From positions 1 through 27,609 of the forward strand of contig JANNNQ010000211.1 in the NCBI GenBank assembly GCA_031398625.1: DNA of 27,609 nt, given 5' to 3'. Source of the stretch: CAIUGU01 sp031398625 (lineage in GTDB: Bacteria > Pseudomonadota > Gammaproteobacteria > Steroidobacterales > Steroidobacteraceae). Numbering within the stretch: the first letter of the stretch is position 1; each line of letters begins with the position of its first letter. Position numbers and translations under genes: made by a program. Below, in pieces: positions 15,149 to 24,274 of this stretch. The notes below the pieces were generated by a model. That model did no database searches. It had not been told where the DNA came from and saw only the letters and a list, made by a program, of their open reading frames with translations.

Positions 15149-16261
15149 TCAGACCAGCACGGCGTGAACCGGGCGGCGCAGTGACGATGGCATCGTCGGC
15201 CCCCGGCCGAAGCGGACTACCAGGTCGGGACGCTGGCCAGTCAGTCCGAAGGCGGAAGCAAACTGCGGCCGAACCGATTGCACTTCGACGGGCTGGTTCA
15301 GGAACGCGTTGCGGATACCCAGCGCCGTCGCCTGCAGCGCGAAGCGCTCGTAGCAGCGCCCCACCTCGACCCAGTGCGATTTGTCAGCGGCCCGGCCGAT
15401 GAACACGGCGATACCCGCAGAACTGCGGATCTGGCGCGCGTACTTGTCGTTCTCGCCCTTGGGCCTGAACAACCACCCGAAGGCAAGTTCACCCACCCAC
15501 GTGGGAATTGACGGGGTACCCGACGCCGCGCTGAAGAGGCCGTCCCGGGTTCGGACCGCATCCGGGCCATTGAACCGGATCCAGGATTTGAGTTCCTTGA
15601 CGAACGCCGCGTCCGCCATCTGGGCAGTGTTGGCCTCTACGACGTACTCCAGTGCGTTCTCCATCGCCGTGCGCTCGGTCAGCAGCAGCATCCGCACCGC
15701 GCTTGAAGTCCCGGCAGTTTCGAGCAGGCCCAGTTCCTCCCTGGACAGTGGCTTGCCGTCATAGTCGCCCCGCGTGCACTGCCGCGCATGAATGGCATCG
15801 AACAAGGGCGAAGCCTGGGCTGGTGCCGGTGCCAGTGTCACTCGGACTGCGTCAAGGGTAGCGTCGAAGCTCGTCTCAGCCATAAGCCCATGGGCCAGTG
15901 CAGCCTGGACGAGGTTCTCGGTAGCGCAGCCGAGCGAGACGAAAACGTGGTGGTCGTCGGGATCGACAGCGGGACACCGACGCGACAGGTCGGGAAGGAT
16001 CGTGATCGCCTTCTCCTCGAGCGCGAACTTCCAGCACTGGGTGTTGTGACTCGATGGTGCCAGCGTCGCGCACCTGACCAGTTCTTCGCGCACCGCCGTG
16101 CCATCAAGCCCGACCACCTGGCGGGCGCGCCAAGTCTGTGCGGCGGCGGCCTTGTAATCCCCGGATTCAGATCCTCCTGCACAGGCAGATAACAGCGACG
16201 CCCCGCCCAGCAAGGCCGGCGCGGAAGAAACGAACTGCCTTCGAGAGAGGTTGACCACCAT
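15149..16261 (-). CDS. Tat-exported nitroreductase-family protein (Acg-like)
   Basis: The 370-residue product begins with a twin-arginine signal (LSRRQFVSSAPALLGGASLL) ending in LSAC, so it may be exported folded and lipidated. A nitroreductase-like FMN domain follows, with the phosphate-binding block CATLAPSSHNTQCWKFALEE and a later VEVGRCYERFALQATALGIR segment, as in Acg-type split nitroreductases. A flavin enzyme fits Tat export because FMN is loaded in the cytoplasm. ATG 16261 follows GGAG and gives the Tat signal close to the N-terminus. The physiological substrate is unknown. It sits upstream of the DUF6544-like gene in the same direction. Confidence 0.8.
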   Translation of the reverse strand: MVVNLSRRQFVSSAPALLGGASLLSACAGGSESGDYKAAAAQTWRARQVVGLDGTAVREELVRCATLAPSSHNTQCWKFALEEKAITILPDLSRRCPAVDPDDHHVFVSLGCATENLVQAALAHGLMAETSFDATLDAVRVTLAPAPAQASPLFDAIHARQCTRGDYDGKPLSREELGLLETAGTSSAVRMLLLTERTAMENALEYVVEANTAQMADAAFVKELKSWIRFNGPDAVRTRDGLFSAASGTPSIPTWVGELAFGWLFRPKGENDKYARQIRSSAGIAVFIGRAADKSHWVEVGRCYERFALQATALGIRNAFLNQPVEVQSVRPQFASAFGLTGQRPDLVVRFGRGPTMPSSLRRPVHAVLV

Positions 16262-16393
16262 GGGCTCCGGTCGGTGCAGCCAATGGCGGCACAAACCAAT
16301 GTGGGCATGTGGCCTTGATCAGTCTGTTCGTCAACGTACGAAGCGAGAGGTGGGGAATCGGGACTGAGTGCCGCGATTTCTTGCCACGTACCG

Positions 16394-16867
16394 TCAAGCT
16401 CGTCGAGCCGCCTTGATCGCCGCGACATCGATCTTCTTCATGTCCATCATGGCATCAAACGCCCGCTTTGCCTCGTCACCGCCAGCCGCCATGGCTTCCA
16501 TCAGAACGCGCGGCGTGATCTGCCACGAAATGCCCCATCGGTCCTTGCACCAGCCACAGGCGCTCTCCTGGCCGCCATTGCCGACAATGGCGTGCCAATA
16601 CCGATCGGTTTCTTCCTGGTCGTCAGTCGCGATCTGGAAAGAGAAAGCTTCGTTGTGCCTGAACGCGGGACCGCCGTTCAGGCCGAGACAGGGAATGTCG
16701 ACAACCGTGAATTCAACCGTCAGCACCTGGCCCTGCTTCCCGCCGGGAAAGTCGCTCGGCGCGTGGTGCACGGCGCCCACCGAGCTGTCGGGAAAAATCC
16801 CGGCATAGAAGCGGGCAGCCGCTTCGGCGTCCTTGTCGTACCAGAGGCAAATGGTGTTCTTGTTCAT
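16394..16867 (-). CDS. VOC-family protein, PhnB-like
   Basis: This 157-residue protein is a single glyoxalase/bleomycin-resistance-fold unit of the PhnB type. It has the usual start (ICLWYDKDAEAAARFYAGIF), then GQVLTVEFTVVDIPCLGLNG, the FSFQIATDDQEETDRYW strand-helix block and GWCKDRWGISWQITPRVLME near the end. Such proteins are often listed as 3-demethylubiquinone methyltransferase-like, but most have no known activity. AAGGA lies seven bases before the ATG. The gene stands alone between the nitroreductase and gamma-glutamyltransferase genes. Confidence 0.88.
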   Translation of the reverse strand: MNKNTICLWYDKDAEAAARFYAGIFPDSSVGAVHHAPSDFPGGKQGQVLTVEFTVVDIPCLGLNGGPAFRHNEAFSFQIATDDQEETDRYWHAIVGNGGQESACGWCKDRWGISWQITPRVLMEAMAAGGDEAKRAFDAMMDMKKIDVAAIKAARRA

Positions 16868-16981
16868 TGCTGATCCTTGTCAATGGTTGATTTGAAAAGG
16901 CCCGAGAAAGTGTTTGGCACTACCCGGGTCCGCTGTCGGCAAATCTCCTGGAAATGGGTCGGCAGCGGGGCACAGGAGACT

Positions 16982-18841
16982 TCACCATCCAAAAGCCTGG
17001 CGCTCTGCACGCACATCGGCGCCACCGCGCAGTGTGTTGAACTTCGGCTCCACGCCCACGGCCACCAGTGCGGTCGCAATCCCGTAGGCGCCCGCCACTT
17101 CAACAAGGTGCCCGCGGCGCTCCAGCGCAGCGATCACCTCAGGGGAAATGCGGCTCTCGATCATGAGCAATCCCGGTGCGTCGCGTTTGTCAAAGAACGA
17201 GTGGTGGAAGTGGAAAGACTCGAGCCGCGGCGACTCGATCGCCTGCTGGAGGTTCTGCCCGCGCAGGAAGATGTTGAGCAGCGTCTGGGCAATCTGCTGG
17301 TCCTGGCCGTCGCCGCCCGGTGTGCCGATGGCCAGGAAGGGTTTGCCGGCGCGGGTGACGATGGTGGGCGTCAACGTGGTACGTGGCCGCTTGCCGCCTT
17401 CCAGCACGTTGGGGCTGGCAGGGTCCAGATCGAAAACCGTCATGCGGTTGCTGAGCGGCACACCGGTGTCGCCCGCCACGTACGCCCCGCCCATCAGCCA
17501 CCCCGAACTCGGCGTGGAGCTGAACAGATTGCCGCGCGCGTCCACGACCTCGATCGCCGTGGTGTCGCTTGGGAGGCCGCCCCGGGCCTCGAGCCAGTGC
17601 GGCACAAAGGCAGCAGCGGGACGCGTGCCACCGCGCTGGTGGGCGAAGGGGTTGCCATAGCGGTGCTGCAGCGAAGCCCGCGGCCCGATCAGCGCCGCGC
17701 GCTCGGCGGCGTAGCTCTTCGACAACAGGCCTTCGGCCGGAATGTCGGCAAAGAGCGGATCGCCGAACCACGCATTGCGATCGTCGAAGGCCAGCTTGAT
17801 CGCCTCGACGAGCGTGTGCAGATACTGCTCGCTTCCGGGGCGCATCCTGTCTATACGCGCGGCTTCGAGAATGTTCAGCGTGAGCAGCAGTGCCGGACCC
17901 TGGCTCCAGAAGCCGGCCTTGTGGATTTCGTGGCCTTGGAATCGCGTGGTGAGCGCAGGTTCCAGCCCGCCCCGGTAGGAGGCGAGATCGTCGTAACTCA
18001 TCAACCCACCGTCGGTCCGCACGGCAGTCGCGATCCGCCGGGCCACATCGCCCTTGTAAAACGCGTCGCGCCCGGCCTCGATGGCCTCCAGGCGGCTCGC
18101 ACCTTTGCCAAGCGCAGCGCGTTCGGCGGCGGTGAGGGTTCGCAGCGTGGCCGCGAGATTCGGCTGGCGGAAGAGCTCGCCAACTTCGGGAACGCGGCCT
18201 TCGGGGTAGTAGGTGCGTCGCGACCACTCCCATTTCTCGGTGTTTTCCCTGTTCATCAGCAGCGCATCGCGCAGCACCCCGTACATGGCGAAGCCATCGG
18301 CGAGCCGGATCGCGGGCTCCAGCACCTGCTGCAGCGACATCGTCCCGAAGTGCTGCAGGGTCAGCGCCATGGCATCGATGACAGCCGGCACCGTGCCGCC
18401 ATTGGGACCATTGCCCGGAATCACTCCTGCGCCCCGGAAGTACGCCGGCGTGGCGGCCTGCGGCGCCGTGCCCTGGCCACAGATGACGGTGACTTTGGCC
18501 GTAGCAGCCTGGAACACGATGGCCGGGGCTTCGCCACCCATGCCGAAGTGCGAGAACTCGTTGACCGCCGCGGCGAGCACCGCCGCCACACCCGCGTCGA
18601 AGGCATTGCCGCCCGCCGCCAGGATGCGCATGCCCGCCTCTACCGTGTACTGCGTTCCCGCGGCGACGATGCCATGGGTACCGTGCACCTCCGACCTCAC
18701 CGTCGGCGCTTCGTCGCCGCGCCGGCGCTCAGCCGGGCCGTCGCTGGCTGTCGGGGCGGTGCTTTGAGTCGCACCCACTCCCGGCAAGGCTGCCGCCGCG
18801 GCGGCGAGGGAGAGCTTGTGAAAGTCGCGTCGTGTAGGCAT
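16982..18841 (-). CDS. ggt: Gamma-glutamyltransferase, Tat-exported
   Basis: This 619-residue protein is a full-length Ntn-hydrolase of the GGT family. It opens with a Tat-like signal (PTRRDFHKLSLAAAAAALPG). Conserved blocks are ILAAGGNAFDAGVAAVLAAA (73-92), the HFGMGGEAPAI block, and the autoprocessing site LPSDTTAIEVVDARGNLFSS, where T427 should be the new N-terminal nucleophile after cleavage into two subunits. LAIGTPGGDGQDQQIAQTLL follows near the end. It would hydrolyse or transfer gamma-glutamyl groups, such as those of glutathione, in the periplasm. The residue after the TT pair is Ala instead of the His in E. coli, so substrate range may differ. No paired gene is evident. Confidence 0.9.
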   Translation of the reverse strand: MPTRRDFHKLSLAAAAAALPGVGATQSTAPTASDGPAERRRGDEAPTVRSEVHGTHGIVAAGTQYTVEAGMRILAAGGNAFDAGVAAVLAAAVNEFSHFGMGGEAPAIVFQAATAKVTVICGQGTAPQAATPAYFRGAGVIPGNGPNGGTVPAVIDAMALTLQHFGTMSLQQVLEPAIRLADGFAMYGVLRDALLMNRENTEKWEWSRRTYYPEGRVPEVGELFRQPNLAATLRTLTAAERAALGKGASRLEAIEAGRDAFYKGDVARRIATAVRTDGGLMSYDDLASYRGGLEPALTTRFQGHEIHKAGFWSQGPALLLTLNILEAARIDRMRPGSEQYLHTLVEAIKLAFDDRNAWFGDPLFADIPAEGLLSKSYAAERAALIGPRASLQHRYGNPFAHQRGGTRPAAAFVPHWLEARGGLPSDTTAIEVVDARGNLFSSTPSSGWLMGGAYVAGDTGVPLSNRMTVFDLDPASPNVLEGGKRPRTTLTPTIVTRAGKPFLAIGTPGGDGQDQQIAQTLLNIFLRGQNLQQAIESPRLESFHFHHSFFDKRDAPGLLMIESRISPEVIAALERRGHLVEVAGAYGIATALVAVGVEPKFNTLRGGADVRAERQAFGW

Positions 18842-18978
18842 GGGAACCGTGCCGGATCATATGTTGATGTACCGCACCAGAGGCACTGTACCCCCCCGGG
18901 CTCATCCGATCCTACATGACCTTTGCACGGCCAGAGACTGGAAACCTCACGCTGCGAGCTGCCGGCTGCACTACTGCG

Positions 18979-19749
18979 TCAGTTCGTGGCTTCGATCGAA
19001 GGCTTGGGCAGCACCGCTCGTCCATCGCGCGAGCCGCCGAACAGCAGTGTGACAGCCAGCGCAGCGAGCCATGCTTCCCACATCATGAAGGCCAGAGGGA
19101 CAACCTCGATGGACGGCACAGCCGGCGTTACCGCATGCAACAGTTCGGTCTGCCCGACCAGCCAAAGAGGCAGGGTGAGTGCACCGGCAACGGCAAGCCA
19201 CCGCGGCACGACAAGGTTGCGCCAGAGTTGCAGTGCCGTGAGGCCCGTCCAGCCTGCGAGCAGCAGCTGACCCACCATTTCTCCCAGCACCATGCCACCG
19301 TAGCGATGCACGGCATCGAACACGACCACTACCGCATCGCGAGTTGCGGGTGTCGAATGCGGATCGACGAACGTGGCGGCCAGCGGTGGCACAACGAGTA
19401 CCCAGCGCAGCAGACCAACGGCCTGCGCAATCGCGGACGATACGCCCAGAGCAAGCGCACCGCGGCTTGCCGCTCCAGACTCCCCCAGCAAGCGCGAGAA
19501 GCCGAGCGTGACCGGAATGAAAAGCAGCGCGCTCATCGCGAAGGCAAACCAGGCCAGCACCAGCGGCGTGCCGCCGTCGGCGACTTCGATCAGAATCACG
19601 GCAGCGGGTTCGCGCAGGATGTCGTCGTAGCCGAAGTGCTCGATCAGCCAGATGTACGGTGCGGTCGCAGCGGCGAGGAACCCGATCATTGTGAGCGCGA
19701 GGGGGAGTGTCCGTGCCGGCGGCCTCGCACCAGGGGCTGCAAGCTTCAT
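18979..19749 (-). CDS. DUF4386-like integral membrane protein
   Basis: The 256-residue product has about six hydrophobic segments, for example LPLALTMIGFLAAATAPYIW, LVLAWFAFAMSALLFIPVTL and LAFMMWEAWLAALAVTLLFG. The layout and the VADGGTPLVLAW and GYDDILREPAA-type segments resemble DUF4386 proteins, a family without known activity. The ATG overlaps the stop of the TetR gene as ATGA, with AAAAGGA about ten bases upstream, so it is coupled to its probable regulator. Another reading frame across the same bases is a shadow. The protein could be a target of its partner regulator, such as a stress or efflux-related membrane factor, but this is inference. Confidence 0.65.
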   Translation of the reverse strand: MKLAAPGARPPARTLPLALTMIGFLAAATAPYIWLIEHFGYDDILREPAAVILIEVADGGTPLVLAWFAFAMSALLFIPVTLGFSRLLGESGAASRGALALGVSSAIAQAVGLLRWVLVVPPLAATFVDPHSTPATRDAVVVVFDAVHRYGGMVLGEMVGQLLLAGWTGLTALQLWRNLVVPRWLAVAGALTLPLWLVGQTELLHAVTPAVPSIEVVPLAFMMWEAWLAALAVTLLFGGSRDGRAVLPKPSIEATN

Positions 19750-20462
19750 TTGGCACGTGTCCTTTTCGTGCTGCGCGTGACAGGACCGCCGGCATCAACC
19801 GGTGCGGCGTAGGTGCGCTCGGTAATCAGGCGGACGGCGGCGGCGATGCGGTCGAATCCCGCGCGATTGCTGATGTCCATGCCGGCGAAGGTGCCGAGTG
19901 ATCGCTCGCGCAACGCAAGGTAGTGCAGGCCCGCAATGAGCAGCGCATTGATGGCCGGCGCATCAATCCCTGCTGGCACCGGTTGCGCCGCCGCGCGCAG
20001 CTGCGCAACCCATCCCGCCATCGCTGCATTCCGTGCCGTCTCAAGGTCCTTGAGGGCTTCGGAGGGTTCCACCAACTCCCACGCGAGCAGCCGCAGTACC
20101 AGCGGATTGCGCCTGACCGCATCGACGTACTCCAGCAGCAACCGGTTCGCCGCGTCGGCATAGGGTTCGCCGGCGCGTGGCTCGAGTGGCGTGCCGAGCC
20201 ACAGGTCGAGCCGGCTGCCCAACCGCCGCACTACACCATCGAGGCCACCGAAGTGATAGTAGATCATCTGCTTGTCCACGCCGGCGGCAGCCGCCAGGAC
20301 GTTGATGCCGAGACCGGTGAATCCTTTCTCCGCGAGGAGCCGCACGGCCGCATCCAGGATGAGGCTCATCGTGCCGTCAATGTCGGCGGTACGCGCCGCG
20401 CGGGCGCCGGCTCTGGCCGGGCGTCCGACAGGGCGCCTGGGAGTTGTCTTGACAGCTTTCAT
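19746..20462 (-). CDS. TetR/AcrR-family transcriptional regulator
   Basis: This 238-residue protein has a basic N-terminal tail (PRRPVGRPARAGARAARTAD), then a TetR helix-turn-helix at about 32-78 (ILDAAVRLLAEKGFTGLGIN, LAAAAGVDKQMIYYHFGGLD). The C-terminal ligand domain includes LLLEYVDAVRRNPLVLRLLAWE. ATG 20462 is chosen because GAGGAT lies nine bases upstream; the open frame continuing to 20723 lacks a family match. The gene is coupled to the DUF4386-like gene. Its binding sites may include the TetR-style dyads near 21491-21517, one gene away, but this is untested. Confidence 0.88.
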   Translation of the reverse strand: MKAVKTTPRRPVGRPARAGARAARTADIDGTMSLILDAAVRLLAEKGFTGLGINVLAAAAGVDKQMIYYHFGGLDGVVRRLGSRLDLWLGTPLEPRAGEPYADAANRLLLEYVDAVRRNPLVLRLLAWELVEPSEALKDLETARNAAMAGWVAQLRAAAQPVPAGIDAPAINALLIAGLHYLALRERSLGTFAGMDISNRAGFDRIAAAVRLITERTYAAPVDAGGPVTRSTKRTRAK

Positions 20463-20789
20463 GGTCGGATCCTCGGGTTGTAGATCCGAGTGTGCCTGTG
20501 CTGCGCGTACCGGGTCACCCCTTGTCTTGCCAACGGCACCGGCGCAGCGGTTGCAGATGATCAGTGTCGAACTGCGCGTGCCACCTGGCAGCCAGGCTGG
20601 GTGCCAGGCGGACTGTGGCGCGTGCGCCGTTGCCCTCGTTGGCAATGCGACCCCGACTACAAGCAGGCTGAGGCTGCCGACTGGGCCGCGCAAGCGCGAA
20701 GGGAGCAAATCGATTGAGGTCATGCGGGTCTCCGGTGCTGCCAGGCGGGCAGGATGAAACTCGGTTCTGTGGGGAAAGATCGCAGGCGG
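20463..20789. other. Gene-free stretch upstream of the TetR gene
   Basis: These 327 bases separate the TetR gene from the lipoprotein gene stop. Open frames cross it on both strands, but none has a convincing ribosome-binding site, family resemblance or codon pattern. It should hold the TetR promoter; no clear -35/-10 pair was found. Confidence 0.5.
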
Positions 20790-21449
20790 TCAGCGGCTTG
20801 TTGGGACGGCGGCAACATCGGCCAGCGTCAGATCGCGCAGCTTCTCGGCATGTGTCTGGAACGCCGCGCGAATATGCCCAAGCTTGTCGAAGTAACCGCC
20901 AAGGCCGCCATTGAAAAGATGGCCGTTGGTGAAGGTTGCCTGTGCGGCAACACGCTGCCCGGTGCCGATATCGATCACTTCAGACTCCGTGCTGACCCCG
21001 CCGTTGGACACCGGGCCCACCAGCAGAAAGGTGGCCGTGTTCAGGGTGGGGTTCGAGGGCTTGATCCCCGTGATCGCTGCGCGCACGCGGAGCACATCGT
21101 TGGTGCTGGCCGCGTCGACCACGGAGTAGTGCTCCGCGAAGGCAGCCTCGAGTGCGAGGCGGTAGTCGGCGCGCGCCTGGTCCAGCAGGTCGGGAGCGAT
21201 GGCCGCGGCCTGTGACGGGGGCAGGCGCAGTTCTACTTCGTCGATCACGACACGGCGGTGGCCAAGTGCGGCGGCCGTGCGCGCGACATAGGTCCGTGCC
21301 GAGTCGTCGCCGGGTGCAGCCGTCAGCTTCTCGTACTGGTCCAGGAAGCCACTGCGGGTCACGGCCTGGTTGGCGCAAGCGGCCAGGGAAAGAGGCAACA
21401 GCAGAACCGCAAGGCGGGCCAGGGAGGGTCGGCGATACACAGGTTTCAT
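20790..21449 (-). CDS. DUF3313-like lipoprotein
   Basis: The 219-residue product has a lipoprotein signal (SLARLAVLLLPLSLAACANQ) with lipobox LAAC and C25. The mature part begins SGFLDQYEKLTAAPG, as in DUF3313 proteins, and contains VVIDEVELRLPPSQAA and conserved blocks such as VLRVRAAITGIKPSNPTLNT and LRDLTLADVAA. The family is a set of outer-membrane lipoproteins of unknown role. The ATG at 21449 follows CGGAG at six bases; a start at 21476 would lie too close to the promoter. It is transcribed from a near-consensus promoter at 21497-21525 that is covered by two dyads, so it is probably tightly repressed. Confidence 0.8.
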   Translation of the reverse strand: MKPVYRRPSLARLAVLLLPLSLAACANQAVTRSGFLDQYEKLTAAPGDDSARTYVARTAAALGHRRVVIDEVELRLPPSQAAAIAPDLLDQARADYRLALEAAFAEHYSVVDAASTNDVLRVRAAITGIKPSNPTLNTATFLLVGPVSNGGVSTESEVIDIGTGQRVAAQATFTNGHLFNGGLGGYFDKLGHIRAAFQTHAEKLRDLTLADVAAVPTSR

Positions 21450-21490
21450 CGGGGGCTCCGTTAGGTGGGTCGGCAAGAAATTCCCCGAGT

Positions 21491-21525
21491 GGTGAAATAA
21501 TATTCACCTACTGGTGACATGTCAA
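21491..21525 (-). promoter_or_regulatory. Sigma70 promoter with two overlapping operator dyads
   Basis: On the minus strand TTGACA (21525-21520), an exact 17-base spacer and TATTAT (21502-21497) form a near-consensus promoter for the lipoprotein gene, with transcription expected near 21490, about 40 bases before the ATG. Two dyads cover it. GGTGAA-ATAATA-TTCACC (21491-21508) overlaps the -10 element. TCACC-TACT-GGTGA (21504-21517) lies between the two elements. They share the TCACC arm. This arrangement fits a TetR-type repressor. Confidence 0.75.
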
Positions 21526-21628
21526 GCGACGCTCGGTGCCGGCTCGCGGATTGGCGGGCAGTGGAAGAAATCTCGTGGAAGGGAAATGCGCATGAACGCA
21601 TTCGCGCAGGCTTGCTTCGGAGCGGCGA

Positions 21629-23467
21629 CTAGTTCGGCGCTCCACTGATTCCGAAGGGGTCAAAGTGGTTTGCAATCATGACCACCCACGCCGTCGAGCA
21701 CGTGCTTGGCAGGGGGTTCGCGAACCAGCCAAAGGGAATAAAGTACCGCCGGCTCGCGTACAGATAGGGCGCAGTCTTGAGGTCAATGAGAGTCCTGTAC
21801 TCGCCTGGCTTGCCGGGAAACTCGACGGCGCTGTAGCGATCAAGCCGCAGCGTTTGCAGGGATTCAAGCATGGCTTTTTCGTCCTGTTCGAGCTCGATCA
21901 GGAGCTTCCGCGCATTCTCGTAGTTGGCTGATCCCGCTTCGATCTTCTGGTAGTGCGCAATCATGCTGCGGACCATATTGATGGCCCCGGCCGTCCATTC
22001 CGCCGAAAGCACCCCCTGCCGGTAGTCCCCGTTGGCGAGCCTTCCGTTCCCATCCTTGTCCGAGTACCCGACGCCCCACAGGGTTTTTCCCACTCCATAG
22101 CCACCCCAGGTCTTCACCTTTTGCCATGACCGGAACGAGGCGGCGAATCCGAACCATTCGTCAATCTTCGCGGGTCCGAGTGCGGCGATACCCCAGGTGT
22201 TCACGTCAACGGCCTGCGGAGAAACGGTGGGCACCCAGGGATCGGACCGCCCGGGATCGTTGGCGATGCCGCCCTGGACAAAGCCGCCGTCACGCCACGC
22301 CTGGTTTCTGAAGAATGACAACAGGCCTGCAGTCTTCCGGTCCCGGTCGATTCCGCCATTGAGCAGTACGGCAATGATTTTCCGGGCTGACGTGATGGAT
22401 GCTCTTTCCGCCTGCAGAAGTTCCTGCTCCCTCAACGTCGAGGTGAGTGTGTCGTCGAGCAACCTGAGGCCCGCGTAGAGCGAGAAGTTGTTTTCAAGCG
22501 CGATTTCGAAGGGGTTCACCGGGACATCGGCAGCATTGCTCATGGTGCCCTGGGGTGCGTAGTAGACCCCTCCCAGGGGCGACTGCAGCGCCGAGAACGC
22601 GGGTAGCACCACGAGCGCGTTCTGGATTGCCGCATCCTGAAAAGGCACGAACGCACTCTTGCGCTGCTCGCGATGGAAAAGATTGGCGGAGTGCAGCGGC
22701 CCGAGCAGGAACGCCCATGCGTTTTCGCCCGTGATCGGTTTCCAGTCAGTCCAGCTGATCTTGCCCGGTGCATACACGGAGTTGGTTACCGGGAGCCCGG
22801 TTGCGTTGATCAGCGAGGCGTATCTTGTCCCGAGGAAGGGATCAGCGGAAAGCCAGCTCCTTCCGAGCATCCGGAACGAGAATGCCATCGCTGGATTGCG
22901 GATCGCTTCGCCGTCATAGCGGAACAGATTCCCTTTGGTCGTCGCGCGATTCGCGCCCCGGACGGGATCAGCCGCATTGCCATCATGTCCTGCGGATAAC
23001 AGCCGGTTCTGGTTACTGGCGAGCTGGTAGCCCTCCTGACGCACGCCGCTCCTGAGGCCATTTCGCACATGGCCCAGGGTCACCGCTATCTGCCAGGTCG
23101 CGGCATCGTAGATGTTGGCGCCGTTGTGGATATTGACGCGTTCGGTCTGCAGCTCGCCGGGAAGGCCCTTGTCCGGCGCCAGCGAGTAGTCGGCCGGGTT
23201 GTAGCGATCCGTGACTGCACAATCACGAGCCGGAAAGCGACAAACATGCATCCCCCAGTATTCCGGCGAGTCACGAAAGCTCAAGGGCAGCGACAACCCT
23301 TGCAGCGAGCCCGCTGTTGCCGTGTAAAGCACGCCGCCATCTATGACGTCGCTGACCAGGAATGCGTAGGAAGAGCTGATGTCCAGTGGGTCCAGTGGCG
23401 CAGCGGCGTGCAGGTCACCCGCTGCGGCGGCAGCAAGCCAGAGAGTCATCAGTACTTTCCTGGTCAT
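21629..23467 (-). CDS. Large secreted protein, possible alpha/alpha-toroid fold
   Basis: This 612-residue protein has a clear signal peptide (RKVLMTLWLAAAAAGDLHAA). I do not recognise the family. Repeated helical motifs such as ALENNFSLYAGLRLLDDTLT, AVDVNTWGIAALGPAKIDEW and RQGVLSAEWTAGAINMVRSM resemble the alpha/alpha-toroid domains of glycoside hydrolases and polysaccharide lyases, so a role in carbohydrate or envelope-polymer processing is possible. This is inference only; no catalytic acid is assigned. ATG 23467 starts the signal peptide; the longer frame to 23578 does not. It follows the PagL-like and outer-membrane transporter genes in the same direction, so all three may act together in the envelope. 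Confidence 0.6.
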   Translation of the reverse strand: MTRKVLMTLWLAAAAAGDLHAAAPLDPLDISSSYAFLVSDVIDGGVLYTATAGSLQGLSLPLSFRDSPEYWGMHVCRFPARDCAVTDRYNPADYSLAPDKGLPGELQTERVNIHNGANIYDAATWQIAVTLGHVRNGLRSGVRQEGYQLASNQNRLLSAGHDGNAADPVRGANRATTKGNLFRYDGEAIRNPAMAFSFRMLGRSWLSADPFLGTRYASLINATGLPVTNSVYAPGKISWTDWKPITGENAWAFLLGPLHSANLFHREQRKSAFVPFQDAAIQNALVVLPAFSALQSPLGGVYYAPQGTMSNAADVPVNPFEIALENNFSLYAGLRLLDDTLTSTLREQELLQAERASITSARKIIAVLLNGGIDRDRKTAGLLSFFRNQAWRDGGFVQGGIANDPGRSDPWVPTVSPQAVDVNTWGIAALGPAKIDEWFGFAASFRSWQKVKTWGGYGVGKTLWGVGYSDKDGNGRLANGDYRQGVLSAEWTAGAINMVRSMIAHYQKIEAGSANYENARKLLIELEQDEKAMLESLQTLRLDRYSAVEFPGKPGEYRTLIDLKTAPYLYASRRYFIPFGWFANPLPSTCSTAWVVMIANHFDPFGISGAPN

Positions 23468-23593
23468 GCTTGCTTGAGTATTCCTGTGATTCCAGAGGCC
23501 AGATCCTGCACGCAGCGGGTGCGGGATCTGGGATTCTTGAGCTTTCAGCCCGGTCAAAGTCAAAACCCCATCCGGCACCTCGGGTCTGCGTGC

Positions 23594-24169
23594 TCAGAAG
23601 CGATAACGCAGTCCCGCGCCCAGGGCGTTCATGCCACCCTCATCACCCATGAGTCCGTACCCCACGGAGCGGTGATGCAGGCGCAACGAAACAGCCCACG
23701 GCGAATGAACGGGTCCGGCAGTCAGCTCCATCACCCAGTAGACCAGCCATTGGCTGCTCTCGCCTTCCAGCGCCACCTCGACGGGTGGCACCTCAGTGGC
23801 ATACGACAGGCCCAGTCCAAACGCAGCCGAGGTGCTGAGCCGCTCGCTCCAGGGGAAGCGGTTCCATCGGAGCAGGATGGGAATCGCGTTGAATTCCCAA
23901 TGCGACTGGTCATGGAAATGATGGACAACCTGGCCCTCGGCCTCGAAGGTGAGCGCGCCGTCTTTGCGTTTGGCATATTCGCGCGCCAGCGCGGCGGTGA
24001 CGAGGTAGGAGTCCGCGAACTCTGTGCCGACCGGATCGATAAAATTGTCTTCCCAGCCGGGCTGCGTGGTAATGCGCGCGCCGTACAGCGTGGCGTACCA
24101 GTCGCCCACTTCGGCGTGCACCCATGCCGGCGCGAGTAGAAACAGCGCCGCGATCCATCGGTTGTTCAT
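23594..24169 (-). CDS. Outer-membrane beta-barrel, PagL/acyloxyacyl hydrolase-like
   Basis: The 191-residue protein has a signal peptide (RWIAALFLLAPAWVHAEV) and alternating beta strands ending in LGAGLRYRF, a typical outer-membrane barrel terminus with terminal Phe. The segment LRLHHRSVGYGLMGDEGGMN is reminiscent of the H-x-S catalytic area of PagL lipid A deacylases, but a glutamate at the PagL spacing is not obvious. It may therefore be a PagL-like barrel without proven deacylase activity. ATG 24169 is preferred over GTG 24181 since it starts the signal peptide. It lies 105 bases downstream of the broken transporter gene. Confidence 0.6.
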   Translation of the reverse strand: MNNRWIAALFLLAPAWVHAEVGDWYATLYGARITTQPGWEDNFIDPVGTEFADSYLVTAALAREYAKRKDGALTFEAEGQVVHHFHDQSHWEFNAIPILLRWNRFPWSERLSTSAAFGLGLSYATEVPPVEVALEGESSQWLVYWVMELTAGPVHSPWAVSLRLHHRSVGYGLMGDEGGMNALGAGLRYRF

Positions 24170-24274
24170 TCGTGCAACCACTCGTGTGGATGGGTGGCGT
24201 GCGGTGATTCAGTACCGGAAGGGAACCGCTGCCACCCTTCTGCAGGAGCTGGCGGCCCGGCAGCTTCGGGACGC

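Noticed and set aside
16877..18919. 680-codon plus-strand open frame over gamma-glutamyltransferase
   Set aside because: Antisense to a full-length conserved enzyme; no motif of its own.
20490..20717. 75-codon plus-strand frame ending in WRVRRCPRWQCDPDYKQAEA
   Set aside because: The tail looks faintly protein-like, but there is no ribosome-binding site and the region is the TetR upstream area; too weak to call.
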